A stretch of DNA of 64,000 nucleotides, taken from assembly GCF_027579695.1 (NCBI RefSeq), contig NC_083586.1:2842501-2906500 (forward strand), read 5' to 3'. The notes below the pieces were generated by a model. It saw only the letters and a program-made list of their open reading frames with translations. It was not told where the DNA came from and ran no database searches. The position numbers and the translations under genes are program-made. Shown one piece after another: positions 55,770-64,000 of this stretch (its first letter is position 1; every line of letters starts with the position of its first letter). The DNA is from Neoarius graeffei (Eukaryota; Chordata; Actinopteri; Siluriformes; Ariidae).

Positions 55770-56030
55770 TCAATAATTCACTTTGGTTTAATTGTAGTGA
55801 TATAGTGCTTTGGGCAATGAATTGAAATAAATGCAACACCAACAATTCAGGAGTTCCATCAATGACCATGTTCAGGTTCTGTGAAGGAAATGGTCATATG
55901 TGACCTGTCTTTCGTTTGCTATGTGATTTGCTGAACATTTTGCTCATTTTGAGCATTTGTTTGACATTTGAGCATTTACAAGACAGGAGGTTCCTTTCGG
56001 AATATGTAGATTGGTGTGTGAGAAAATGAC
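55770..56030 (+). repeat. Repeat unit, inverted copy of 43590-43870
   Basis: See 43590-43870. This copy lies just before the tRNA-Arg and tRNA-Glu remnants. Confidence 0.75.
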
Positions 56031-56296
56031 CCTGAGGCATGAACTAACATAGCCTGATTTTTTTTTCTTATACTTTGCCAGGAAATCAGGAAGAACAGCT
56101 GGATGCACTTGCACACATTTGGCCTCATATAGTGAAAACATGGACGCTTACCCTTTCCTCCTGTACAGGTTTGAGCCCATGGTGTTAAGAATAGATTTAA
56201 CACTGAACAGCGGCTGCTGTGGTCAGATTCAGAGTACAGTCTTTGTGCTTTGTAGGAGTTAACAAACAGTGGGGCCCAGGACCTTAGATGGGGTAA

Positions 56297-56340
56297 GAGA
56301 GAGCCAGGAGTCAATCCCGGAATCTTCTGCTCTGTCATCA
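56297..56340 (-). pseudogene. tRNA-Arg 3' half
   Basis: Minus strand AGCAGAAGATTCCGGGATTGACTCCTGGCT matches the variable and T-arm of tRNA-Arg. The 5' half is not recognisable. Confidence 0.5.
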
Positions 56341-56453
56341 GTCTTCTTGTCCCATCATGACACCTGGCAACAAAAGGACTCATGAAAGTGAGAGCCTATG
56401 GAATGAGGATTTCACTCAAGGACTTGCACCTAGGGTGACACAACAAAGACGCA

Positions 56454-56525
56454 TTCCCATATCAGAAGTTGAACCCAGGCCACCTGGGTGAAAACCAAGA
56501 ATCCTGACCACTTGACAATATGGGA
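56454..56525 (-). pseudogene. tRNA-Glu(TTC) gene copy, probably decayed
   Basis: All 72 positions align with tRNA-Glu. The acceptor stem TCCCATA/TATGGGA is perfect, and the anticodon arm CTTGGTTTTCACCCAGG carries TTC. The T-arm (CTGGGTTCAACTTCTGA) has lost one pair and its B-box deviates (TTCAA for TTCGA), so transcription is doubtful. Confidence 0.8.
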
Positions 56526-56666
56526 CAGCCTTAAAATGTAATGGCCATGTTTAAAATGCTTAGGCCATTGTTGAGAACCCAGGAGTTTTCCAGAAAAGTA
56601 GCTGTCAATTTTTTTTTATTTAGTTGTTTGGCTAGCAGGTTGAACTTTGTTGTGGTTAGTAAGTGT

Positions 56667-58184
56667 ACAGTGGTGCTTGAAAGTTTGTGAACCCTTTAGA
56701 ATTTTCTATATTTCTGCATAAATATGACCTAAAACATCATCAGATTTTCACGCAAGTCCTAAAAGTAGATAAAGAGAACCCAGTTAAGCAAATGAGACAA
56801 AAATATTATACTTGCTCATTTATTTATTGAGGAAAATTATCCAATATTACATATCTGTGAGTGGAAAAAGTATGTTAACCTCTAGGATTAGCAGTTAATT
56901 TGAAGGTGAAATTAGAGTCAGGTGTTTTCAATCAATGGGATGACAATCAGGTGTGAGTGGGCACCCTGTTTTATTTAAAGAACAGGGATCTATCAAAGTC
57001 TGATCTTCACAACACATGTTTGTGGAAGTGTATCATGGCACGAACAAAGGAGATTTCTGAGGACCTCAGAAAAAGCATTGTTGATGCTCATCAGGCTGGA
57101 AAAGGTTACAAAACCATCTCTAAAGAGTTTGGACTCCACCAATCCACAGTCAGACAGATTGTGTACAAATGGAGGAAATTCAAGACCATTATTACCCTCC
57201 CCAGGAGTGGTCGACCAACAGAGATCACTCCAGGAGCAAGGCATGTAATAGTCGGCAAGGTCACAAAGGACCACCATCAGGAGAACACTGAACAACAATG
57301 GTGTGCATGGCAGGGTTGCATGGAGAAAGCCACTGCTCTCCAAAAAGAACATTGCTGCTCGTCTGTAGTTTGCTAAAGGTCACATGGACAAGTCAGAAGA
57401 CTATTGGAAAAATATTTTGTGGACAGATGAGACCAAAATAGAACTTTTTGGTTTAAATGAGAAGCGTTAAGCTTGGAGAAAGGAAAGCATTGCATTCCAG
57501 CATAAGAATCTTATCCCATCTGTGAAACATGGTGGTGGTAGTCTCATGGTTTGGGCCTGTTCTGCTGCATCTGGGAACAATGAATTCTGAATTATACCAG
57601 TGAATTTTAAAGGAAAATGTCAGGACATCTGTCCATGAACTGAATCTCAAGAGAAGGTGGGTCATGCAGCAAGACAATGAACCTAAGCAAACAAGTCATT
57701 CTACCAAAGAAGGTTAAAGAATAAAGTTAATGTTTTGGAATGGCCAAGTCAAAGTCCTGACCTTAATCCAATTGAAATGTTGTGGAAGGACCTGAAGTGA
57801 GCAGTTCATATGAGAAAACCCACCAACATCCCAGAGTTGAAGCTGTCCTGTACAGAGGAATGAGCTAAAATCCCTCCAAGCCAGTGTGCAGGACTGATCA
57901 ACAGTTACCGGAAACGTTTAGTTGCAGTTATTGCTGCACAAGGGGGTCACACCAGATACTGAAAGCAAAGGTTCACATACTTTTGCCACTCACAGATATG
58001 TAATATTGGATCATTTTCCTCAATAAATAAATGACCAAGTATAATATTTTTGTCTCATTTGTTTAACTGAGTTCTCTTTATCTACTTTTAGGACTTGTGT
58101 GAAAATTTGATGATGTTTTAGGTCATATTTATGCAGAAAAATAGAAAATTCTAAAGGGTTCACAAACTTTCAAGCATCACTGTA
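56667..58184 (+). mobile_element. Tc1-type transposon, degenerate
   Basis: Inverted ends CAGTGGTGCTTGAAAGTTTG / CAAACTTTCAAGCATCACTG with long (~200 bp) terminal repeats and TA flanks. It contains one transposase pseudogene. Confidence 0.9.
57035..57960 (+). pseudogene. Tc1 DD34E transposase pseudogene
   Basis: The N-terminal paired HTH region is intact (MARTKEISEDLRKSIVDAHQ, SKEFGLHQSTVRQIVYKW, then LPRSGRPTEI). The frame fails at 57376. Later pieces show the catalytic triad: ILWTDETKIELFG (Asp), [14 protein letters not shown] (second Asp) and [11 protein letters not shown] (Glu), broken by stops and shifts. Confidence 0.85.
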
Positions 58185-58212
58185 TTATCCAGAACATTCC
58201 ATGGGATAAAAG

Positions 58213-58256
58213 AGAGCCATGCCGGCCAGAAGTCAAACTCAGAATCTTCTCATCTA
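58213..58256 (-). pseudogene. tRNA-Arg 3' half, second copy
   Basis: Minus strand GATGAGAAGATTCTGAGTTTGACTTCTGGC, related to 56297-56340. Confidence 0.45.
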
Positions 58257-58737
58257 TAATAAAACACAGTATCTCTTGTTCCACTTTGCTGATTTCTCCA
58301 TGGCAAAGTTCACACCCATGCACAGGTTCAATTTTTGTTGGAGTTTAAAACAACTTTACACTGATCCATTTCTAAGGGGCTGCAGGAGTGATACCGTGAC
58401 CAAAAGCATTATATTAGAGTTATGCAGAACTAAGTGGAGATATTATCTGTAAGAAAATGTTCCCTCTCTCAGAGGGTTGCTGGTCATAGCCCATGGTCAG
58501 ACTGTGAACAGAAGCTTCGAGCTTTGTCAGAGTTAGCTTTCAGAGAACAGGTTTCAGTGGCCTTGTTGAAATATGTCCTTGCTTCAGAAAATGGTATAGG
58601 TAACTCAAAGAATGTTGAACCTTGGTTCTATCTACTGATCTGTGCAGGCTCTAAGGTGAGCTGTATTGAACCATAAAGCATGTATTTTCTTTTTGAACAT
58701 GAAGAATTTTGACCATCAGGTCACTTGGAAAATGTTA

Positions 58738-58795
58738 CCAGCATGACTCCAAATCAAAAGGTTGTGTGTTCAAGCCAACAAGGTGTCATCTTGTC
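58738..58795 (+). pseudogene. tRNA-Trp 3' half
   Basis: CATGACTCCAAATCAAAAGGTTGTGTGTTCAAG aligns with the anticodon (CCA) and T-arm of tRNA-Trp; the 5' half is diverged. Confidence 0.5.
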
Positions 58796-59200
58796 TCTGT
58801 ATAACTCAGTGCTCTGCCACTTTTTCCAAATGATTGCCCATCATCTGGCACAAATAACAATAAAAAAAGTACTTGTGTAACCTGCAAAATTATATCATTA
58901 ACTCAAAGAACGTTGAATCTTGGTCCTGTCAACTGAGCTGTCCAGGCTATAAGGTGAGCTGTACTGAACCGTAGGACATATATTTTCTTTTCGAACATGA
59001 AGAAGTTTAACCATCAGGTCACTTAGAAAACGTTACCATCATGAGTCTACTTTATAACAGTTATTCTAAAGTCTTATCTTGGTTCAAAGAATCCCTTTCT
59101 TGTCATGGTATTGGACTCCTTTGAGAAGCATCACCATTTTCAACCATACCTGTCTTTTTGGAACAAGGAGACCAATTGACTAAAAAGCAAGTCTGTTCCT

Positions 59201-59273
59201 CTGACAAAGATGGAATTCATCATTGGACCATCAGATTAAAACACTGATGTGCTCCCGACTGAGCTTTTCAGAC
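59201..59273 (-). pseudogene. tRNA-Lys(TTT) pseudogene
   Basis: Full-length alignment: AGCTCAGTCGGGAGCACATC, anticodon arm AGTGTTTTAATCTGA (TTT), GGTCCAATGATGAATTCC in place of the T-arm. The T-loop (TTCAAGTCC) is lost. Confidence 0.65.
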
Positions 59274-59782
59274 TCCGCTCTTCTGTTTCTGTAAGAGTCA
59301 AAGCATGTCAGGACTTTGGACACACATTTTCAACAGGTTCCTCTGATTCAGTTGAAGCCCTGCTCATACCATCTGCTGTTTGTCACATTCAAAGGTATCT
59401 TAATATACCTTTCCTTTGAACCCTCAAAACAGGGTACCCTCAAAAAACAACTTTTCCACTGAATGCCCATCATGTGACACAAATAGTGACATAAAGGATT
59501 CATATAAAATGTAAAAGTGTGAAGTTAACTGAAAGTTAGTTGACACCTTGGGCTTATCACATTGGATGACGAGTGCTTAAGTTGAGCATCAGTTGTCCAC
59601 AGTTTATACTCACACACTGAGGTAAGAACTGCCATATGATCTTGGAAAGATCCCTTAATATATTGGGAAGGGGAATCCAGCCAGGTTATACTTTCATATT
59701 GAGCTCATCCTCTGAAAGAGCTCGAGTTCAGAGCGATGCCAACTTTGTACCTTGCTTGTACGGTCTGCTGTACTCCAGCTCA

Positions 59783-59843
59783 GACCTCATGGTGCAATGG
59801 TAGCGCATCTGACTCCAGATCAGAAGGTTGCGTGTTGAGGTCA
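59783..59843 (+). pseudogene. tRNA-Trp(CCA) pseudogene, T-arm deleted
   Basis: GACCTCATGGTGCAATGGTAG plus CTGACTCCAGATCAGAAGG is almost a normal tRNA-Trp. After GGTTGCGTGTT about eight bases of the T-loop are deleted, removing the B-box. Confidence 0.75.
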
Positions 59844-60356
59844 TGCACCAAGATAATGCTGTTGGTTTTTTGCACAGTCTCATGCAGAAACTTTCAGATA
59901 GACTCCTATCTCTATGATGACCATTCAGGATTTTGTCAAGCTCATGCAAAAAGCTAAGATTGCTCTGCTAACAACTCTTTCACCAATGTGCCTTTCATAA
60001 CTTCACAACGTAATGCAATATGTTTCCAAAATTTGTCTACTGGGCTTGCTTGAAAAAATGCTGCAAAATACTGCTTGAGAAGCTTTCAGAACACAGGTTT
60101 CAGTGGCCTTGTTTACAGATGTCCTTGCTTCAGAAAATGGTATAGGTAACTCAGAGAATGTTGAACCTTGGTCCTATCTACTGAGCTGTGCAGGCTCTTA
60201 GGTGAGCTGTATTGTGTGAAGTTAACTAAAAGAAAGTTGACACCTTGGTCTTGTCACATTGGATGACGAGTGCCTAAGTTGAGCATCAGTTGTCCACACT
60301 TTATACTCACACACTAAGGTGAGAACTGCCATATGATCTTGGAGATATGGTTTAAT

Positions 60357-60917
60357 ATTAGTGTTGCACCGATACCGATACCAGTATCGGGCGGGGCCCC
60401 GATCTGGCACTAAAATGGTATTGGCGAGTAGCAAGAAATAGGGTGCCGATACCATTTACCGATGCTAGTATGACACTTGAACGCAGCCTTCTCTCTCCCG
60501 ACACTCACTACACTCTGTGTTGTGTGATCACACGTGATCACTGTGCATGCCTGCCAAGCACGCCAAGCAGCTATTGCTATTGACCTGCTCCAGACCAATG
60601 AGAGCGGGCCAATAGCCGCTCTTAACCAATACAGGGGCAGCTTTTTCATGCGGAGGAAAAACAAACCACGAGAAGAAAATGTCGGCGGTCTGGATATATT
60701 TCAGCATAGAAACTCCGGCGAGTACAATGGCTACATGCAAGATTTGCGGCCTGAAAGTTTCGAGAGGTAGAGTCATCCATACCAGGTAGGCAATAAAAAG
60801 TTCTACTGGATTCACTTTGTATTAGTCTTTTTCCTGTTTCACAAAGGTAAGCAGCAGCCTGACAAAGCCATGATAGCAATGATCCAAGTATACAGTTTAC
60901 ATCCAAGTATACAGCTC
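60357..60917 (+). mobile_element. hAT-type element, 5' part
   Basis: Starts TAGTGTTGCACCGATACCGATACC, a known type of hAT end in fish. It contains a BED-finger exon. The right end is not seen before the (TA)n run, so the element is truncated. Confidence 0.6.
60679..60785 (+). CDS. BED zinc-finger exon of a hAT transposase
   Basis: MSAVWIYFSIETPASTMATCKICGLKVSRG has the BED pattern (aromatic SAVW-x-YF, then C-x2-C). It ends at donor CCATACCAG|GTAGGC before the His pair. It is close to ZBED/Charlie-type N-termini. Confidence 0.6.
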
Positions 60918-60920
60918 TTC

Positions 60921-60946
60921 ATATATATATATATATATATATATAT
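60921..60946. repeat. (TA)n microsatellite
   Basis: About 13 TA units immediately upstream of the tRNA-like block and the LINE. Confidence 0.95.
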
Positions 60947-60947
60947 C

Positions 60948-61019
60948 AGCTGGATAGTACAGTGGTAATGCTCACTGACTACGACGCAGGAGATCGGGGT
61001 TCGAATCCTGGTCGGGGCA
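60948..61019 (+). other. tRNA-Arg(ACG)-like block at the LINE head
   Basis: TAGTACAGTGGTAATGC fits an A-box, CTGACTACGACGCAG an Arg-like anticodon arm, and GGTTCGAATCC is a perfect B-box. Acceptor ends do not pair. It could be a pol III promoter remnant, a SINE head, or the native 5' end of the LINE. Confidence 0.55.
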
Positions 61020-61176
61020 AAACATCATCCAGTAAGGGTCCTTAGGCAAAAACCCCTCATGATATATCAGCCTACCTCAGGAATGAGTGAAAACATAACT
61101 GAAAGAGTCATACCGGCTCAGACGTCGCCCGGGTCAACAAGGTCTGCGTCAGTTGCTAGGGAACCAGGGCAAACTG

Positions 61177-64000
61177 ATGAGGAAATGGGCTACTGGAACA
61201 AGACATCGATGGACGAGGACAGAAAATACGGATTTGCTGGAATGCTACTATACAAGCAATCCCAGAGAGAGGGGATACATGCAGAGAATGTGGGACCATT
61301 GGATACTTCGAAACCCACAATCAAGGCTAACAAAGAAACAGCTATTAGCCCAGTGTTCCAACATCCATAATCGAAATCTGCTATCACAACTAGAGATTAA
61401 TGAAATACAACAACGATGCTACGGCAAGGGGGAGCCAGGAAGACAGGTCAGCGGGGAGATGTCATCATCCCCACAACCAGAGATTGGGTTCCAAGCCCCA
61501 ACAGCTAAGAGCCTCAACACAAGAGCTGCTGACCTGAGAAGGAAGATTGTGACCCAACTGGAAACCTGGAGCCCCCGACGAATACCGAAGCTGAGTTGCC
61601 AAGTACCTTCAGAAGATCTACTAGTAGATGTGAATGCTGCTCTGAAGACAATCTCCACAAGAACCATCACTGAGACCAACAAGCTGATACACAGTACAGC
61701 AACAGTAATCATGGAGATGCTTGGACACAAGGTGGGCTCGGGACATAACAAACAGTATCCACCATGGAAGAGACGATTAGAGGCCAAGATAAAGGCAGCA
61801 AGGAGAGAAGTTAGCCAGCTAGCTGAACTACAGAAAGGGAACATGGTGAATAAAGGGGCGCCCAGGAAGTACAACTCACTCTCCATACCAGAGGCACTCG
61901 AAACTGCCAAACAGCGACTAACAGCTCTGGCCACCCGGTTGAGGAGATACACCAAGGAAGGAGAGGCCAGGAGAATAAACAAGCTGTTCTCCACTGAACC
62001 AGCCAAGGTGTACTCTCAATGGCAGGGGAACAACAACCGGTCAGACCCACCAAGAGCTGAGGTGGAAAAATACTGGAAAGACATATGGGAAAGAAAGGCA
62101 TCACACAACACCGATGCCCAATGGTTAGTGGACCTAAGAGCTGACCACAGCAACCTCCCAGAACAAGAACCAGTAACCATCTCAATGGCAGACGTCCAAG
62201 AAAGAGTGTCAAAGATGAAGAGCTGGACAGCACCAGGCCCCGATATGATCCATACGTACTGGCTGAAGAAGCTAACTGCACTCCATGAACGCCTAGCAGC
62301 ACAGATGAACCAGCTGCTGAGGGATGGAACCCACCCAGAATGGTTAACCCAAGGCAGGACAGTCCTAATCATGAAGGACCCCCAGAAGGGACCCATCCCA
62401 TCCAACTACCGGCCAATTACCTGTCTCTGCACAACATGGAAGGCCCTGTCAGGCATCATTGCGGCAAAAATGAGTAAGCATGTGGCTCAATACATGAGCG
62501 AGGCACAGAAAGGAATTGGCAGTAACACCAGAGGAGCCAAGCACCAGCTACTGGCCGACAGAACAGTCGCCCGAGACTGTAAGAAGAGACAGACCAACCT
62601 GTGCACTGCCTGGATTGACTACAAGAAAGCCTACGACTCAATGCCACACACATGGATACTGGAATGTCTGGAACTGTATAAGATCAACAGGAACCTAAGG
62701 ACCTTCATACAGAACTCAATGGAAATGTGGAAGACAACCCTAGAGGCCAACTCAAAACCCATTGCCCAAGTCAACATCAAGTGCGGCATATACCAAGGAG
62801 ATGCGCTATCACCACTGCTGTTCTGCATAGGCCTGAACCCCCTCAGTCAGATCATCACGAAGAGCGGCTACGGGTACCGATTCCGTAGTGGGGCAACAAT
62901 CAGCCACCTGCTCTACATGGATGACATCAAGTTGTATGCCAGGAACGAGCGAGAAATAGACTCGCTGATCCACACCACCCGGATCTACAGCGATGACATA
63001 GGGATGTCATTCGGATTGGACAAGTGTGGCCGGATGGTCTCAAAGAGAGGCAAGATGATCCAGACTGAAGGGATTGACCTACCAGAGGGCAACATAGGTG
63101 ATATCCAAGACAGCTACAAGTACCTTGGCATCCCACAGGCTAATGGAAACCATGAAGAGGCCACAAGGAAGTCAACCACAGCCAAATACCTCCAGAGAGT
63201 AAGGCAGGTCCTGAAAAGTCAGCTGAATGGTAAAAACAAGGTCCGAGCCATCAACATGTACGCACTACCAGTCATCAGATACCCTGCTGGTATCATAAAC
63301 TGGCCAAAGGAGGAGATAGAAGCCACAGATATCAAGACTAGAAAGCTCCTCACCATGCATGGAGGGTTCCACCCCAAGTCCAGCACCCTGAGACTATACA
63401 CTAAGCGGAAAGAGGGAGGCCGAGGGCTAGTGAGCGTCAAGACCACAGTCCAGGATGAAACATCGAAAATCCGAGAATACATCAGAAAGATGGCCCCAAA
63501 GGATGAACTGCTAAGTGAATGTCTCAGGCAGCAGAACCCTGATGAGAGTGCAGAGGAGGAGGAGGAACAGACAACCTGGAGAGACAAACCCCTACATGGC
63601 ATGTACCACCGTCAGATAGAGGAAGTGGCTGATATCAAGAAATCCTACCAGTGGCTGGATAATGCAGGACTGACAGACAGCACAGAGGCACTAATCATGG
63701 CAGCGCAAGAACAGGCCATAAGCACAAGAGCCATAGAGGCCAGGATCTACCAGAGTAGATCAGACCCAAGATGCAGACTGTGCAAAGAAGCCCCTGAAAC
63801 AGTCCAGCACATAGTAGCAGGGTGTAAGATGCTAGCTGGATCAGCGTACATGGAGAGGCACAACCAAGTGGCTGGGATAGTATACAGGAACATCTGCAAC
63901 CAGTATGGAATAGAAGTACCCAAGTCCCAATGGGCCATACCACAGAAGGTGGCTGAGAACAACAGGGCCAAGATTCTGTGGGACTTCAGCTTCCAGACTG
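61177..64000 (+). CDS. Intact LINE protein with Myb-like, RT and zinc-knuckle domains (C-terminus beyond window)
   Basis: Open for 941 codons from ATG 61177 to the window edge; the frame is open back to 61099. Residues 11-22 (RWTRTENTDLLE) look like a Myb DNA-binding helix, with WDHWILRNPQSRLTKKQLLA after it. RT: SNYRPITCL, catalytic Asp 481 in WIDYKKAYDS, IYQGDALSPLLFC, YMDD at 580-583, and YKYLGIP. Then LLTMHGGFHPKSSTLRLY and a C867-x2-C870-x7-H878-x4-C883 knuckle. In R2/R4/NeSL-type elements a PD-(D/E)xK nuclease follows; it would lie beyond 64000. No stops or shifts, so it is potentially active. Confidence 0.9.
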   Translation, partial: MRKWATGTRHRWTRTENTDLLECYYTSNPRERGYMQRMWDHWILRNPQSRLTKKQLLAQCSNIHNRNLLSQLEINEIQQRCYGKGEPGRQVSGEMSSSPQPEIGFQAPTAKSLNTRAADLRRKIVTQLETWSPRRIPKLSCQVPSEDLLVDVNAALKTISTRTITETNKLIHSTATVIMEMLGHKVGSGHNKQYPPWKRRLEAKIKAARREVSQLAELQKGNMVNKGAPRKYNSLSIPEALETAKQRLTALATRLRRYTKEGEARRINKLFSTEPAKVYSQWQGNNNRSDPPRAEVEKYWKDIWERKASHNTDAQWLVDLRADHSNLPEQEPVTISMADVQERVSKMKSWTAPGPDMIHTYWLKKLTALHERLAAQMNQLLRDGTHPEWLTQGRTVLIMKDPQKGPIPSNYRPITCLCTTWKALSGIIAAKMSKHVAQYMSEAQKGIGSNTRGAKHQLLADRTVARDCKKRQTNLCTAWIDYKKAYDSMPHTWILECLELYKINRNLRTFIQNSMEMWKTTLEANSKPIAQVNIKCGIYQGDALSPLLFCIGLNPLSQIITKSGYGYRFRSGATISHLLYMDDIKLYARNEREIDSLIHTTRIYSDDIGMSFGLDKCGRMVSKRGKMIQTEGIDLPEGNIGDIQDSYKYLGIPQANGNHEEATRKSTTAKYLQRVRQVLKSQLNGKNKVRAINMYALPVIRYPAGIINWPKEEIEATDIKTRKLLTMHGGFHPKSSTLRLYTKRKEGGRGLVSVKTTVQDETSKIREYIRKMAPKDELLSECLRQQNPDESAEEEEEQTTWRDKPLHGMYHRQIEEVADIKKSYQWLDNAGLTDSTEALIMAAQEQAISTRAIEARIYQSRSDPRCRLCKEAPETVQHIVAGCKMLAGSAYMERHNQVAGIVYRNICNQYGIEVPKSQWAIPQKVAENNRAKILWDFSFQT

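Larger units (their letters stand above)
58186..60356. other. Non-coding region rich in tRNA debris
   Basis: Holds the tRNA-like remnants listed separately plus repeated segments: 58600-58690, 58900-59010 and 60140-60215 are related (ACTCAAAGAATGTTGAACCTTGG type), each containing a minus-strand tRNA-Lys-like D-arm (CAGCTCAGTTGACAG). 59520-59680 and 60215-60345 are also related. No protein-coding gene is visible. Confidence 0.5.

Noticed and set aside
56454..56525. tRNA-Glu as a functional gene
   Set aside because: The acceptor stem is perfect, but the T-stem is broken and the B-box altered, so I list it as a probable pseudogene.
61419..62302. Long minus-strand frames of 195 and 163 codons
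   Set aside because: They are antisense to the intact LINE frame, have low-complexity hydrophobic composition and no motifs.

Overview
The window looks like a piece of a teleost fish genome. One vertebrate host gene is recognisable, an mcl1-type BCL-2 family gene on the minus strand (exons at 491-604, 752-1008 and 5293-5710). Almost everything else is a dense stack of transposable elements of types common in fish: DIRS tyrosine-recombinase retrotransposons, L2 and Rex1-like LINEs, restriction-endonuclease LINEs, Tc1, Kolobok, hAT and other DNA transposons, a solo LTR and tRNA-derived SINEs. The species cannot be fixed from the sequence.

Layout. 1-5760: the mcl1 gene; its 4.3 kb first intron is filled by a LINE tail, two nested DNA transposons and a Tc1-type MITE. 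5960-6180: a CCAAT-box tandem array and a YY1-like site form a probable divergent promoter. 6771-21346 (+): a long, intron-rich, transposase-like gene of a family I recognise from fish but cannot name. It is damaged by frameshifts and a probable internal deletion, and one coding exon is split by a 9.1 kb transposon (10141-19232, 6-bp target duplication TTCTCG). That transposon itself carries a YqaJ/SWIM-family exon-capturing element and a DIRS retrotransposon (12987-18172). 21556-26511 (-): a Rex1-like LINE tail interrupted by four DNA elements. 26547-29350: hAT MITE, LINE RT scraps, a Kolobok element with a THAP exon, and a Tc1 TIR. 29370-41985 (+): an L2 LINE with an esterase-type ORF1 and an APE/RT ORF2, holding a solo LTR, a striking double hairpin and a complete DIRS element (34433-40910).

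42-60 kb is a graveyard: SINEs, a Gypsy RNase H scrap, a broken restriction-endonuclease LINE in a degenerate AT-rich satellite, a second L2 (48255-53212) with a nested hAT and SINE, a Rex1-like LINE, and a Tc1 copy. Scattered through it are degenerate tRNA genes (His, Ser, Trp, Glu, Arg, Lys). 60357-64000: a hAT exon with a BED finger, a (TA)n run, a tRNA-Arg-like block, and an intact reading frame of at least 941 codons for a restriction-endonuclease-type LINE that runs off the end of the window.

Apart from mcl1 there is little sign of genes acting together. The interest lies in insertion order, target duplications, captured exons and fold-back junctions, which can be read directly from the sequence.
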